Below, piece after piece: positions 44,338-59,500 of a DNA stretch of 64,000 bases. The notes under the pieces were generated by a model. It saw only the letters and a list, made by a program, of their open reading frames with translations. It did no database searches and was not told the origin of the DNA. This stretch comes from Ceratocystis colombiana (lineage: Eukaryota; Ascomycota; Sordariomycetes; Microascales; Ceratocystidaceae), in assembly GCA_026419805.1 (NCBI GenBank), contig JAOSLS010000118.1:1-64000 (forward strand), in the 5' to 3' direction. Positions within the stretch are counted from its first letter, which is position 1; the number at the start of each line of letters is the position of its first letter. The translations under genes and the position numbers were made by a program.

Positions 44338-47300
44338 CCCTCGGCACTCTTGCGGTATGGGCTCGTCCTCTGTTGACTAACGCACCATTCTCTCTCTTTT
44401 TTTCGCTTATATCGTTTTTGGATACATCACCCATTGCCTCATCAATGCTGTGCTTTTTGATGAGGTTTTCTTTATCTCGTCTCTTTCCCGTTTTGTCATC
44501 CCCTTTGTTGTTCCGGCATATTTTTATGTCAAAAAACTTGGTGCAGCGTCGTTCTATTTCCTTGTTTCTGTGTTTCTATGAAATTCTTGTTTTTCTTTTG
44601 GCTGGAGGAATTGTGAAAGGGCTCTTGTATATGATGGAGGGTTTACTAGGTTTGGAAAGGGGTATGCGTATATGTGCGTGTTGGGCGTGGTATCTGTCTT
44701 GTCTGATGATGATGTACATGGCTGTTGCCGTGCTTTTTTGGTTTGGCTTGGTTGGAATGGAAACATGTAGTTCTTTTGTTCTTCTCGAGGTGCTCTTTTT
44801 TCACATGTCTCTTTTGCTCTCTTTGTCACTTAATGTGTGTTGGATTGACTATTTATGATGGTAGTCGTGCTTCTCTATTCCCAGGCTTTTGGTTTTCTTT
44901 TTCGTTGCCTAGTTTCTTGTTTAGTATGGGTCTACTATAATGTACTCTGTTCTTTTTGCTGCCTAGTATGACGACGCTTGGTTTCTAGCTAGTGTTTGTT
45001 AGTTTTGCTAATGTTTGATTTGACAGATGCCTCAGTTCCAATGACATCGTGATATCAACGTTTCTAGAAGGACAGGGTCACATAGAAAAAGCTAGATATC
45101 ACACACCCACGGCCATCGCACACCCCCTGAGGCGTGCGTGGGCTTTGCAAACCTTACTGCTTTTAAAAGGGAGCCAGCCGCCCCTCTTTTAGGAAAGGTT
45201 TGCTCTTTTTATCTAGCTCAGCCAAGATGAAGAAAAGTAGAATGCCGAGAAGTGAGAGACACGCCCCCAGCACCCTGTGGAACTCTTGTAGTGACGCACA
45301 TTGTTTCCTTGGGGAGTGTAGATAGACTGCATTGGTGTTTGCGAAACTTTTGCGGGTATTTTTTTTTTTTTTTAATGTGATAGCTGTCTAAGATTGCCGT
45401 CCTGTTCCTTTCGATGATTTATTGAGGTCAGCTATTATTTCACAGCAATTTGTCAAGTAATGTGCTTGCTGATCTTAACCCATTGCAAGATTTGGGCAGT
45501 CATCGTCTCTTGATTGGAGGCCCAAGACGTAGTGGCTTTTGCATTTAGGGTTTGGGTGTGGGTATATGACTAAGCCACAGCAAACCAAGCCAAGGCCCAA
45601 GAAGGGAGTGTTGCAATGAAGCAAGGAGAGACTTCAACAAGGCCGGCTATCAAGGATTTATGTACAGCACATTGGTATATTATATTCCTGCTCGTTGAGT
45701 AAGTAGGTGGAAACGCTCAACTGTGGAGAAAAGTGCATGTTTACTTATTGGGCTACGAACAAAATCCCACAGGGTGTGTAGAAAACAATGTTGTCTTCTG
45801 GCTGTATGTCAAGGGAAGGGAAGGGGTGGGGGGTATGGCACGTACGTATTGAGCTGATATTTAGTAAGACGTCGGCTGTCCGTCAGTTAAGTCGGAAACA
45901 AAGGCGGCTAGATATACAGAAGCGCACATACGTACACATGCGCGTTATGCTGTATTGTATTGCAGCACAGCACAGGTAACAGGTGTGAATTGTTGGGGCG
46001 TGCGAGGAATTAGAGAGACAAGTTGTTGTGTGCTGTGCCTGGTTTTGTTAAACCCGCTCTCGCTTGGGGTTGGTGCGAGTGAGAATGTGATGAGATGAGG
46101 AGACAAGCCTGGATTAGCATGGGCGTGTCCCAGACATGCGGCTAGCTCATTACTTGGGGATATGGAGCATGTAGCATATAGTTGTGCAGTATGTAGTATG
46201 TGGGTTTAGGTTGGTACATGTGCATGTAGCACTGACAAACAAGATTGCCTCAGAGTCAAGTGAAGTGGTACTCGGATTCAAGGGGGTGAAGTAGAAAGGT
46301 AAGTCAGGCCAGACTCAGACCAGGGTATAGAACAGAAAAGGGATGGGGGGAGGGGAGTGGAGGAGGAGAAAGGAAGGGGAGAGGAGAGGGCTTATATCGT
46401 GATAGAGAAGAAAGACATGTATTGAAAGAGCGGTCTCAATGCATCTAGTAGGCCTCTAGAGATCAGGGGGAAGGGGCTTGTGTTGAGAACATGGCCCACT
46501 TATCATGAGAGGGACTTGAAGCTGGTAGATAGAGTGAGGCTGTAGAGATTTTGGGAGTGAAAAGGGCCGAGATACTAAGCCAAGGTCTTTGTGCCGCTGA
46601 TGGCAGCTAGAGAAGACTCGATCTCAAGAGAAAAAGACAGTAAGAAGGTATAATTTGCTGTGGAAATTGGAATTGGACCAAATGCAACAGAATGGCTTGA
46701 ATACCACCGCCGCAACCTTCTGACTGCAATTAAGGACCCATTAGAGGCCCCGCTTTTTCTCTTTTGGCCCCTCCAAGCTTCACTCAGTCAAGCTCCAGGA
46801 AGGTGATTTGCTGGCGTGGCCAGCACTTGACTTTGAAAGGTGGGCTGGGCTTAAATGCGTGGCCAGTCTGGAAAGGAAGGAGGCAATCCTAGAAGAGAGG
46901 AACAGTGCAACTACCAGAAATCAAATCAACAGCTGCCCTTCTGACCTGTTGGAACAAGCAAACGGACGGATCGTGCTCCTGCCATAATAATCTTAAGCTG
47001 GGGTCGGATTGAACCAACTTGAGTGGCTAGCTCCTGTCTTCGTCCTGCTACATTTCCTTTTCTTCCTCTCCTTCCCTTGCGAATGAACAGCAAAAGCAGC
47101 CCGCAATAATTGAAATTGGACATTGAGTCCAGAGGAAGTTCTATACACACTTCAGCCTTCAAGTCGGGCTTCGCTTTTTTCTCTTCCTTTTTCTTTTTCT
47201 TGCTTAAACTTGGGCTTTCTTTTCCCCTTATTTTTCTCCTCATACGTCACCACCCCTTTTTGTTGACGTTCTACATTATCACAAGCCTGGCTTGGTTGCT

Positions 47301-47522
47301 GTGCTTATCGAGCCTTGCATTCGACGACCACAATCTACTCTTGATTTCTTCTCGACCGAAACACAGATTTAGTCCTCACTGCTTGTAACAACACGACCGA
47401 ATCGCTTATTATACACTCCTTTTTCTCTATTATGAGCTTGATGTCTGAGTAACACTACAAACACAAAAAATCTCTGCAAACACTCTACAGCCACCCTTGC
47501 TCTCGTTGCAGAATTACCCATC
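44338..47522. other. 3.2-kb intergenic region
   Basis: The first 600 bp are T-rich, as expected for a 3' UTR. A purine-rich block lies at about 46260-46580. The dynein leader starts in the pyrimidine-rich stretch from about 47160. No coding gene was found on either strand. Confidence 0.5.
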
Positions 47523-50500
47523 ATGGAGGTCTCGGTCTCTCCCCAAAGCCCCAACATCAATGAGCCTCCGAGCTCTGCCTTTGGCACCATTGATCTTCCC
47601 CGCCTGGTCGATCACTTGGTGGCTGTCGCCGAAGCTAACCTGGGCGCGTCGAAAGACGATCTGAGTGCCGTTGGTAGCTTACTTCACCCCACAAAGCTTT
47701 CTATGACACACGCTCGAGTCGCGCGCTTTGCTGCCGACGGGCAACAAATTCTCTATATACAAAAGGATCTTGCAACTCCGTCTGGGCTCGAATCTGGCCT
47801 GGATGACGCTGCTGACGAATCCGGTGAGTTCCTCCTACCACGCACATACGCACATTCATACGCATACGCTTCCAAACACATGCTAATCGCAATGCCCATC
47901 TCTCAGCTCTGCCAGCCCCCACTCAGTATACCTACGCGCTTGTCGGGGACATTTCTTCACAGTCCACTACGGTCTCTATTCTTGCCATAATGAAAAAACC
48001 CATGGCAATCGACCCCAATCTTCCTCTTACTTCGCAAATATACTTCCTTAATATCCCTGGAGCTGCCGCCCTCAATGCCACTGGTGGTGAACAAGGCCCC
48101 TCTACTTCGCCCTACGAAATTCTCCACACGATTATCCACAACGCCCTAGTGCCCTACTTCGATGCGAATACTAAAGCAACTACTGCCACTGCCGGTATGC
48201 GCGGCCGCGCCGATATCGACTCCAAGACAGGGATTCCCGTGACCAAGAAGCGGTGGAACGACCTGGAACTTAGTCTTCTACATCTCCAGCAAAACGTCGA
48301 GATCCCCGAAGTTTCCTTGAGCTTTCATCCCTTTGTGCAGGCTGTCCTCGACAAAACCGAAAAACAGCATGGCAAGCCCAGCATCGATCTAATTCCTGCC
48401 AACAGTCTCCAGGACAGTACCTTTCTCAACAATCTGCAGGCCAATGTCAACAGCTGGATCAAGGCTATCCAGGTCGTCACAAAGATGACCAAAGACCCTT
48501 CTTCCACCTCTGGACAAGAGTTTAACTTCACTGCTAGTCAGGAAGTTAACTTCTGGCTGTCCATGGAATCGGCTCTTGAGGGCATTGAGGGCCAACTGCG
48601 TAGCGAAGGTGTTATATTAACCCTGGAGATCTTGAAGCATGCGAAGCGTTTCCAGGCCACCGTCAGCTTTACTGCCGACACCGGCCTCAAGGAAGCCATG
48701 GACAAAGTCCAAAAGTATAACCAGCTTATGCGGGACTTTCCTCTGGACGAGCTTCTCTCAGCAACATCTCTCGCCAAGGCCCAGGATGCCATTGTCCAGA
48801 TCTTCAACCACCTCAACAAGAAGCTCAGAATATGCCCTTATCCTATAAGGAGATCACTTCCTTTAGTCGAAGCAATTTCGGCTGACCTTGATGAAGTCCT
48901 CCACCGCCTTCTCCCTGGAACTGAGCTCGTCGATCTCCAATACGCTGAGTTTAAGAAGGTCATGAAGTCTTGCGACGAAATATTCCGTACCTGGGAAGAT
49001 AACATCAAGGAGTTTACCAACGTTGCCCGTGAGGTGACCCGTCGCCGCAACGAAAAGTTTATCCCTATCAAAGTAACCAAGAAGCATTCACAGCTGGAAG
49101 ACCGCCTCAAGTACGTCAGCAATTTCCGCGACAACCATGAACAGCTCCAGCGCACAATTGTCAATGTTCTGGGTCCCAAGGCTACCATCAACGGGGTGTC
49201 CGATTCCGGCTCCAATGGCGCCATCGTCATGGAAGAGATGGGTGATGTTGATGCTGTTGAGGAAGTTAAACAGGCTTGGGAGGCCTTGCGAAACGTTGAC
49301 TTGCTTGATGTAACTCCCCAGGGCACTGAACGCTGGACCAAGGCAGAGGAAATCTACAGTGGTCGCACTGCTCGTGTTGAAAACTCCATCATTTCACGTC
49401 TTCGCGATCGCCTTGGTACTGCCAAAAACGCCAATGAGATGTTCCGTGTTTTCTCCAAGTTTAACGCCCTCTTTGTGCGCCCCAAGATTCGTGGTGCTAT
49501 TGCTGAGTATCAAAATCAACTGATGGAGCATGTCAAAATGGCAATTGGCGGCTTGCGTGAACGTTTCAAACAGCAGTATGGCCACTCAGAAGCTCATGCA
49601 ATGGCCCAGTTACGCGATCTCCCCCCCGTTTCTGGTGCCATTATTTGGGCTCGTCAGATTGAGTACCAGCTGGATGGCTACATGAAGAAGGTTGAAGATG
49701 TTCTTGGTGCTGAATGGGCTATACATGCTGAAGGCCAAAAGCTCTTGGCTGAAAGCAACCTGTTCCGGAAGAAACTGGATACTGCTCCCATCTATCAGGC
49801 CTGGCTTGGCGAGGTACAGCGCCGCAAAATCTCAATCTCTGGTCTCCTTTTTGAAATCTCCCGTGTTAGAGCATCCAACACGCTAGAGCTAAGCGTTAAT
49901 TTTGACCGCCAGATTATCACTTTGTTCAAGGAGACGCGTAACCTGGCATGGCAAAACTACACCATTCCTCATGCTGTTGGGAACGTGTCGAAGGATGCCA
50001 AACGTGTATACCCCTATGCTGTCAGTTTAATGGAGTCTGTCCGCACCTTCACCCAGACGGCAAATCAGATCCAGCAGATGGGTGAGGAATCAGTGCTGCT
50101 CCATGGCTACCGCAATGATGCCTTTGCCTTGATCAAGAAGGGCGTCCACTTGAGATGGGAGTCGTTTGTTAGCTCGCATGAAATATTCCTTCAGAACCGT
50201 ACTGCTGCCCAGTCTTTGTCCGAGTTTGGATTCCCCAAGGGATCAGAAAGCCGCCACGGACTGTTCATTCGTGAATTTGCAGCATCTATTTCATTGCTTC
50301 AGACCAAGACCGTTGCTTTAATTACCATAAACTCTACGATTGAGAAGGCTCTTGTGGAGCTGGGCACCTGTCCCTATAACGGCCCGGCTCTTGCTTCCAA
50401 GCTGGAAATAATACAATCTGCTGTTGATCAGTTGAATCTGGAGCAATATGTCAATCTCAATTTCTGGGTTGAAGGCTTGAATCAACGTATCAAGGGCGTC

Positions 50501-53500
50501 TTGTTGGGCCGTCTTCAGCAGGCCATTATTGCTTGGATTCAGGCTTTCGAAGACGAGTACCACGATGACGGCCGTCGCAAGCAGAGCCACGAGATTGATG
50601 AGGCTGCTAAGAATGATAGCCCCGTTATGAAGCATCTTATATACGAGCTAGTCATGAGAAATCAAGTCATTTACTTAGACCCTCCGCTGGAGCATGCTCG
50701 TGCCAGTTGGTACTTGCATCTCCAGGAGTGGCTGGGTGTAGTTTGCAATCTGCCCAAGATCCAAGCTACGCGTTACCAGATGAGCCTTAGTACCGTTCAT
50801 CAGGAGGAAGCTCGCTTCGAAGACCTGCCGCAAGACTGCACCGACCTTCTTATTCGCGTGTACCTTTCAATCGAGAAGAAGCTCAAGGAGATTGGCGCCT
50901 ATGTTGATAAATGGCTCCAGTTCCAGCCACTATGGGATCTCCAGGCTGAAAAGGTGTATGAAGCCATTGGTGAGAAGCTGTCTAACTGGTTGCAGACACT
51001 TCAGGATATTCGCAAGAACCGCCAGACCTTTGACACACTGGAGGTTAGCCGCTCTTTTGGTCACGTGACAATCGACTATGACCAGGTGCAACGTCGGGTC
51101 AACACCAAGTATGACCAATGGCAAGAGGATATTCTCATTAAGTTTGGCCTCCGTTTGGGCACTCGTATGCGTGAAGTATATGCTGAAATGGAGAAGATCC
51201 GCAAGGGTCTTGAGTCCCAGGGCATGAACTTTTCCTCGACCGCTGAGGCTGTCAAGTTTATCACTGCTGTGCAAAGTTGTAAGAAGAGCGTGCGGGTTTG
51301 GGCACCAGATATTGACCTGTTCCGTCAAGGCCAGTCCACTCTTGTTCGCCAACGGTACCAATTCTCCAATGATTGGCTTGACATCGCGCAGATTGACAGC
51401 GAATGGGCGTCTCTAAATGAGATTTTAGAGAAGAAGGCCAAGACTGTGCAGGACCAGACTGATGCTTTGCGGTCCAAAATTATTACTGAGGATAAGTTGA
51501 CCAACGAACGCATCATGGAAATTGCCCAGCAATGGAACGACGAGAAGCCTGTATCTGGCACTATTCATCCCGAAAAGGCCTCTGCGACTCTGATCTCGTT
51601 CCAGACTCGCATCACTCAGCTCCAGGAGCAGTACGACATGGTGGCTCGCGCCAAGGAGGCTCTGGACCTTCCCGCCAGCTCTGATACTGCGCTAGTTGCT
51701 ATACTTGAAGAAGTGCAAGACTTCCAGTCCGTCTGGGCCAATCTGTCTACTATTTGGACGTCGCTTAACGAAACCCGTGAGATTCTCTGGACTGCTGTGC
51801 AGCCTCGTAAAGTCCGTTCCAAGATTGACGAGCTGATAAAGAGCACTAAGGACATGCCTGCTCGTATGCGTCAATATGCCGCTTTTGAACACATCCAAAC
51901 CATTCTCAAAGGATTGCTCAAGGTGAACTCCTTGCTTGGTGATCTTAAATCTGATGCAATTCGTGACCGGCACTGGACCAAAATCTACAAGCAGATCAAG
52001 CCTGGCAAGCGTTACTCGCCAGTGTCCATGACTCTTGGTGATGTTTGGGACTTGAACCTAGTCGCCACGGAGATCATTGTAAAGGACATTATTGCACAGG
52101 CTCAGGGTGAAATGGCTCTCGAAGAGTTCTTGAAACAGGTCCGTGAAACATGGACAAACTATGCCCTTGACCTGGTCAACTACTCCAACAAATGCCGCCT
52201 TATCCGTGGCTGGGATGATCTGTTTGCAAAGTGCAGTGAGAACCTCAACTCTCTTCAAGCTATGAAGCACTCGCCATATTACAAGGAGTTTGAGGAAGAA
52301 GCCTCCGGCTGGGAAGATAAACTTAACCGAGTGCACGTTCTCTTTGATGTCTGGATTGATGTGCAGCGCCAGTGGGTTTACTTGGAAGGTGTCTTCACGG
52401 GTAACGCTGATATCAAGCATCTACTGCCTATAGAGTCGGGCCGTTTCCAGAACATCAACAGCGAATTCCTATCGGTCATGAAACGCGTTTATAAGCAACC
52501 TTATGTTCTTGAGGTGCTGGTGATTCCCAATGTACAAAAGTCCCTGGAGCGTCTTGCCGAGCTGCTCAACAAGATTCAGAAGGCTCTGGGTGAGTACTTG
52601 GAGAAAGAGCGTGTGTCTTTCCCACGTTTTTACTTTGTTGGTGACGAGGATCTGCTGGAAATGATTGGAAATAGTAATGACACTTTGCGCATTGCGAAAC
52701 ATTTCAAGAAGATGTTTGCTGGAATTTCGGGTCTTGTGCTTGACGAAGACTCACTCATATCAGGCTTCACATCCAACGAAGGTGAGGTCGTCAAGCTAAA
52801 GCGAGAGATTTCTCTTGCCAAGACTCCCAAGATCAATGACTGGCTGCAGCTCCTTGAAAACGGCATGAAGGCTACACTTGCTGAACTCCTTGCCGAGGCT
52901 ATTGACACCTACATGCCTTTATTCGAAGCAGATGAGCTGGACACTGCTGCTTTGAGCGACTACATTGAATATTTCCCCTCGCAAATCGGTGTTCTTGGTA
53001 CACAAGCTGTCTGGACTACTGTGGTCGAAAAGGCGCTTGTTGCTGGGGGCACCCACCTCCCCAAACTATTTGAGCGGGAGGTTGAGATCCTGCGACACTT
53101 GGCCAACACTGTTTTGGGCGATTTGGAGCCTATTGAACGCAAAAAATGCGAACAGCTGATTACGGAATGCGTGCATCAACGTGACGCTATTGAGAAGCTT
53201 ATGAAGGAGAACGCTACTTCTGAGAAGCACCACCTTTGGCTGTTGCAAATGCGCTACGTATATACGGCTCAAGGCGAGTTTACTCAGCGCCTTGCTGTCA
53301 AGATGGCCAATGCCACTCTTAGCTATGGCTTTGAGTATCTTGGTGTGCCTGACCGTCTAGTTCGGACGCCCCTCACAGACCGCTGCTTTGGTACTCTTAC
53401 GCAGGCCTTGTGCCAGCAACTTGGTGGCTCTCCTTATGGGCCTGCTGGTACAGGAAAAACTGAGTCTGTCAAGGCTCTGGGTCTACAATTAGGTCGCTTT

Positions 53501-56500
53501 ACTCTTGTGTTTTGCTGTGACGACACATTTGATTTCCAGGCTATGGGTCGTATTTTCCTCGGTATTTGCCAGGTTGGTGCTTGGGGCTGCTTTGACGAGT
53601 TCAACCGTTTAGAGGAGCGTATTCTATCAGCTGTCTCGCAGCAGATCCAGAACATCCAGTTGGGTCTTAAGCAAGGCGTCAAGGATGAAAAGGCTCAGAT
53701 TGAGCTTGTTGGCCGCCAGCTGCATGTTAACTCCAATACTGGAATCTTTATCACTATGAACCCCGGTTATGCTGGCCGCTCTAACCTCCCTGATAATCTG
53801 AAGAAGCTCTTCCGTAGTGTTGCCATGTCTAAGCCTGACAAAGAGCTTATTGCTGAAGTCATGCTTTATTCGCAGGGCTTCAACCAGGCTAAGCAGCTCT
53901 CTAAGAAGACCGTACCCTTCTTTGACCAGTGCTCGGAAAGATTGTCGAAGCAAGCTCACTACGATTTTGGTCTTCGTGCACTCAAGAGTGTGCTAGTGAG
54001 TTCTGGTGGTCTTAAGCGTGCACGAATTAGCAATAGTGCAAGTGACGCTCCTGCAGAGACAGGCGAGGTCTTTGAAACGGAGATTATTGTGCAAAGCGTC
54101 CGTGAAACTATTGCCCCCAAGCTTATCAAAGATGATGTCGACATTATGATGGAGATTGAAGGAGTTTGCTTCCCCGGCATCAGCTACGTGCCTGCCAACT
54201 TGGATGAGCTGGAAAAGACCATTCGAGCTCTGGCTAAGGAGCGTAATTTGGTGGTCACTGACTCGTGGATGGTCAAGATTTTGCAACTGTACCAGATTCA
54301 GAACATCCACCATGGTGTCATGATGGTTGGTAACTCAGGAAGCGGAAAGTCAGCTGCCTGGAAGCTTCTTTTGGATGCTCTCCAGAAGGTCGAAGGAGTT
54401 GAAGGGATTTCTCATATCATTGACCCCAAGGTCATGTCCAAGGAGGCGTTGTATGGAAACCTTGATTCAACCACTCGTGAATGGACGGACGGTTTGTTCA
54501 CTAGTATTCTTCGCAAGATTGTTGACAATCTCAGAGGTGAAGACTCTAAGAGGCACTGGATTGTGTTTGATGGTGATGTTGACCCTGAGTGGGTTGAAAA
54601 CCTCAACAGTGTACTTGATGACAACAAGTTGCTCACACTGCCTAATGGTGAGCGTCTGAGTCTCCCTTCTAACGTACGCATCATGTTTGAAGTCGAGACC
54701 CTTAAGTACGCCACTCTGGCTACTGTTTCCCGCTGTGGTATGGTGTGGTTCAATGAAGACATTGTGTCTCCTGACATGATGGTCAGCCAGTATCTTGACG
54801 GCATTCGATCGGTTCCTTTTGAGGATCTGGATGAAGATGTTGTTGGAACTGGTCAGACGGCTGCCAAGACTCTGACTACCCAGTGCCAAGTTGCGGACTT
54901 ACTCCAGAGATACTTGACCTCGGGCGATTTTATCCACCATGCGCTTAACGAGGCCATCACTGGTGGATATCGCCACATCATGGAAATCACTGTTGCCCGC
55001 GTTCTCACTACTTTGTTCTCGCTGCTCAACAAGACAGTCCGGGATATCATCGAGTATAATGGCCAGCATTCCGACTTTCCATTGGAGGAGGAGCAGATGG
55101 AAGGCTTTGTGTCCAAGAAGCTGCTGCTTGCATTAGTGTGGTCCTTTACCGGTGACTGCCCTTTGCTTGACCGCAAGGCCTTTGGCGATAAGCTTGGCAG
55201 CTTTGCCGATTTTGGCGAAGCTCCTCTGGACGGCAACAGCTCACTGATTGATTTTGACGTGACACTTCCTAAGGCTGAGTGGATGCCGTGGCAACAACAG
55301 GTGCCGACAATCGAGGTTAACACTCATTCGATTACCCAGACTGACGTTGTCATTCCCACTCTGGATACCATTCGTCATGAAGATGTGCTGTACTCGTGGC
55401 TGGCTGATCATAAACCTCTTTTACTGTGTGGCCCCCCTGGCTCAGGTAAGACAATGACGTTGTTCAGTGCTCTGCGAAAGCTGCCAAACATGGAGGTAGT
55501 GGGCCTCAACTTCTCTAGTGCCACTACGCCTGATCTTCTCATCAAGACCTTTGAGCAACATTGCGAGTATAAAAAGACGCTCAATGGAGTTTTGCTATCG
55601 CCCCGTCAAATCGGCCGCTGGCTGGTAGTTTTCTGTGATGAAATTAACCTGCCTGCACCCGACAAGTACAACACACAGCGTGCCATTACTTTCTTGCGCC
55701 AGATGGTTGAGCAAAACGGCTTTTGGAGAACATCAGACAAGTCTTGGGTTACTCTGGACCGCATCCAGTTTGTGGGTGCTTGCAACCCGCCTACTGACAG
55801 TGGTCGTACTCCCCTGGGTGACCGTTTCCTGCGCCATGCTCCTTTAATCATGGTTGACTACCCTGGCGAGCTCTCTCTATTGCAAATCTACGGCACGTTC
55901 AATTCGGCTGTGCTCAAGATGATACCTACGTTGCGCGGCTATGCCGAGCCACTCACACAGGCCATGGTTACATTTTACATGGAGTCTCAGCAGCGCTTCA
56001 CACCCCAGATGCAGCCCCACTATGTGTACTCACCTCGTGAACTCACGCGCTGGGTTCGTGGCATTTATGAAGCAATCCGGCCGCTGGAGACACTATCTCT
56101 TGAGGGCTTGGTGCGTATTTGGGCTCATGAGGCCTTACGTCTTTTCCAGGACCGTCTAGTTGGCGAGGATGAAAGACAGTGGACGGACGAAGCTGTTCGG
56201 CGCATTGCCACACACCACTTCACTAATATGGACGAAGAAAAGGCGCTGGGCGGTCCAATTCTGTTCTCTAACTGGCTGTCCAAGAACTACGTACCCGTTG
56301 ACCGTGAGCAGCTGAGAGAGTTTGTCAAGGCGCGACTTAAGACTTTCTGCGAAGAGGAAGTTGACGTGCCACTGATTTTGTTCAATGATGTGCTGGAACA
56401 TGTCCTGCGTATTGACCGTGTGTTCCGACAGCCACAGGGCCATTTGATCCTGATTGGTGTTAGTGGTAGTGGAAAAACAACACTCTCTCGGTTTGTAGCA

Positions 56501-59500
56501 TGGATGAACGGATTGAAGATCTTCCAGATAAAAGTGCATGGCAAGTACACAGCCGAAGACTTTGATGATGACCTTCGTGATGTTCTACGGCGGTGTGGTT
56601 GCAAGGGCGAGAAGATGTGCTTCATCATGGATGAGTCCAACGTGTTGGATTCAGGCTTCCTGGAGCGCATGAACACACTGCTTGCTAATGCAGAAGTCCC
56701 TGGTCTCTTTGAGGGAGATGATTACGCTGCCCTGATGACCGCCTGCAAGGAAGGTGCATTGAAGCAGAATCTCCACCTTGACTCTCCTGAAGAACTGCAC
56801 AAATGGTTCACGCAGCAGATTGTTAAGAATCTGCATGTTGTCTTTACCATGAATCCGCCTGGCGAGGATGGCCTCTCTTCTAAGGCTGCTACTTCGCCTG
56901 CCCTATTCAACCGTTGTGTCCTCAACTGGTTTGGCGACTGGTCTGACCAGGCTCTTTTCCAGGTTGGTCACGAGCTCACGACGTCAATTGACCTCGATCT
57001 TGCCAACTTCGCTGCTCCAGACACCATTCCAGTGGCCTACCGGGGTCTTCAGCTGCCACCATCACATCGTGAGACGGTTATCAACTCTATGGTGTATATC
57101 CACTACTCATTGCAGCGCTTCAACCAACGCCTGTTCAAGCAGCAGGGTATCACCACGTTCCTTACGCCTCGCCACTTCCTAGATTTCGTGGCCCAGTATG
57201 TCAAGCTATACCGCGAAAAGCGGGAGGATTTGGAAGAGCAACAGCGTCACTTGAATGCTGGTTTGGAGAAACTCAAGGACACGGTAGAAAAGGTACGCGA
57301 CCTCCGTGTGAGCTTGGCTGACAAGAAGGCACAGCTAGATCGCAAGGGCGCCGAGGCCGATGAGAAGTTGAAGCGAATGCTGGCTGACCAGCAAGAAGCT
57401 GAAACGAGGAAGACGGCCTCGCTCGAGATTCAAGCGGCTCTTGAGGTTCAAGAAGCTGAGGTTGCCACACGCCGCAAGGTTGTGCTGGACGACCTGGCCA
57501 AGGCTGAGCCTGCAGTTGAGGAGGCTAAGGCAAGCGTTAGCAACATTAAACGCCAGCATCTCACTGAAGTGCGGTCCATGGGAAACCCTCCACAGGGTGT
57601 GCGTCTTGCTCTGGACTCCGTATGCACATTGCTTGGCCACCGCGTAAACGATTGGAAAACAGTGCAGTCAATTGTGCGTCGAGACGACTTCATTGCTAGC
57701 ATCGTCAACTTCAACAACGAGAAGCAGATGACCAAGGCTCTCCGCACACGCATGCGCAACGATTTCTTGAGTAACCCCGAGTTCACCTTTGAAAAGGTTA
57801 ACCGTGCCTCTAAGGCTTGTGGTCCCCTAGTGCAGTGGGTTACGGCCCAGGTCAACTACTCTGAGATTCTCGACAGGGTTGGCCCTCTGCGTGAGGAGGT
57901 GCAGCAACTAGAAGAACAGGCCTTACAGACACGTGCCGAAGCTCAGGCTGTTATGAACACCATATCTGCTCTCGAGACGCGCATTGCTACGTACAAGACT
58001 GAATATGCTGCTCTGATTGCCGAAACTGAGGCTATCAAGGCCGAGATGGTGCGTGTTGAGTTCAAGGTCAACCGTAGTGTCAAGCTTCTTGACAGCTTGG
58101 CCTCGGAGCGAGAACGCTGGGATGAGGGTAGCAAATCGTTTGAGACCCAAATTAGCACGTTGGTTGGCGATGTTCTTGTGGCAGCAGCCTTCCTTGCCTA
58201 TGGTGGACTCTATGACCAGACCTTCCGCCGCTCTATGCTGGATGACTGGCTAGGCCAGCTGCATTTGTCGGGAATCAAGGCCAAACCGCACAATCCCGTG
58301 ACCGAGTATCTGTCAACGGCTGATGAACGTCTAGGCTGGCAACACAACACACTGCCAGTGGACGATCTGTGCACGGAGAACGCAATTATCCTGAAGCGCT
58401 TCAACCGCTATCCCTTGATTGTTGACCCCTCGGGTAGAGCCACTGAATTCCTGCAGCGTGAATGCAAGGAACGTCGTCTCACTGTCACATCCTTCCTGGA
58501 TGATTCGTTCCCTAAGCAACTGGAGAGTTCATTGCGTTTCGGCAACCCAATCCTGATTCAAGATGCAGAGCATTTGGATCCTATGCTAAACCATGTTCTC
58601 AATAAGGAGTATCAGAAGACTGGTGGCCGTGTGTTAATTCAGCTAGGCCGCCAGCAAATTGACTTTTCCCCAGCCTTCAAGCTGTACTTGTCAACGCGCG
58701 ACCCTTCGGCATCCTTTGCCCCGGATATTTGCTCGCGTACAACCTTTGTTAACTTTACTGTTACTCAGAGTTCTCTGCAAACGCAGTCACTCAATGATGC
58801 TCTTAAGTGCGAGCGGCCCGATGTCGACGAACGCCGAAGCAATCTCATCAAACTGCAGGGAGAGTTCAAGGTGCACCTGCGCCAACTGGAGAAGCGTCTG
58901 CTTCAGGCTCTCAACGAATCGCGTGGAAATATCTTGGATGATGACAATGTCATTGAAACGCTTGAGACGCTCAAGACCGAGGCAGCTGATATTTCAGACA
59001 AGATGAAGTCTACGGAGGGTGTTATGGCTGATGTTGACCAAATCACGCGCCAATATAGCATCATTGCCCGATCGTGTTCAGCCGTTTACGCCGTGCTGGA
59101 ACAGCTACACTACCTCAATCATTTCTACCAGTTCTCGCTGCAGTACTTCCTGGACATTTTCCACACAGTGCTGCATGACAACCCGAACCTTAAGGGTATT
59201 GCTGATCACGATGCCCGTCGGGACATTATTGTCAAGGACCTCTTCGTGAACACCTTCCGCCGCACTGCTCTGGGTCTCTTACAAAAGGATCGCATTACCT
59301 TGGCTATGTTGCTTGCTCAGGCCTCGCCTTATGCCCTGAATAAGCCTGTGTTGGACGAGGTGCTCAACACAAAGGAAACTGGTTGCGATCTTTCCTCCGC
59401 ATCCGAGGAGGACCGCGCCGAGGCTAAGGAAAAGGCCCTGCGTCTTGCCTCTCTCAAGGAACGTCTTCCTCTCATCACCCCTCAAGAATGGGAGGCTTTC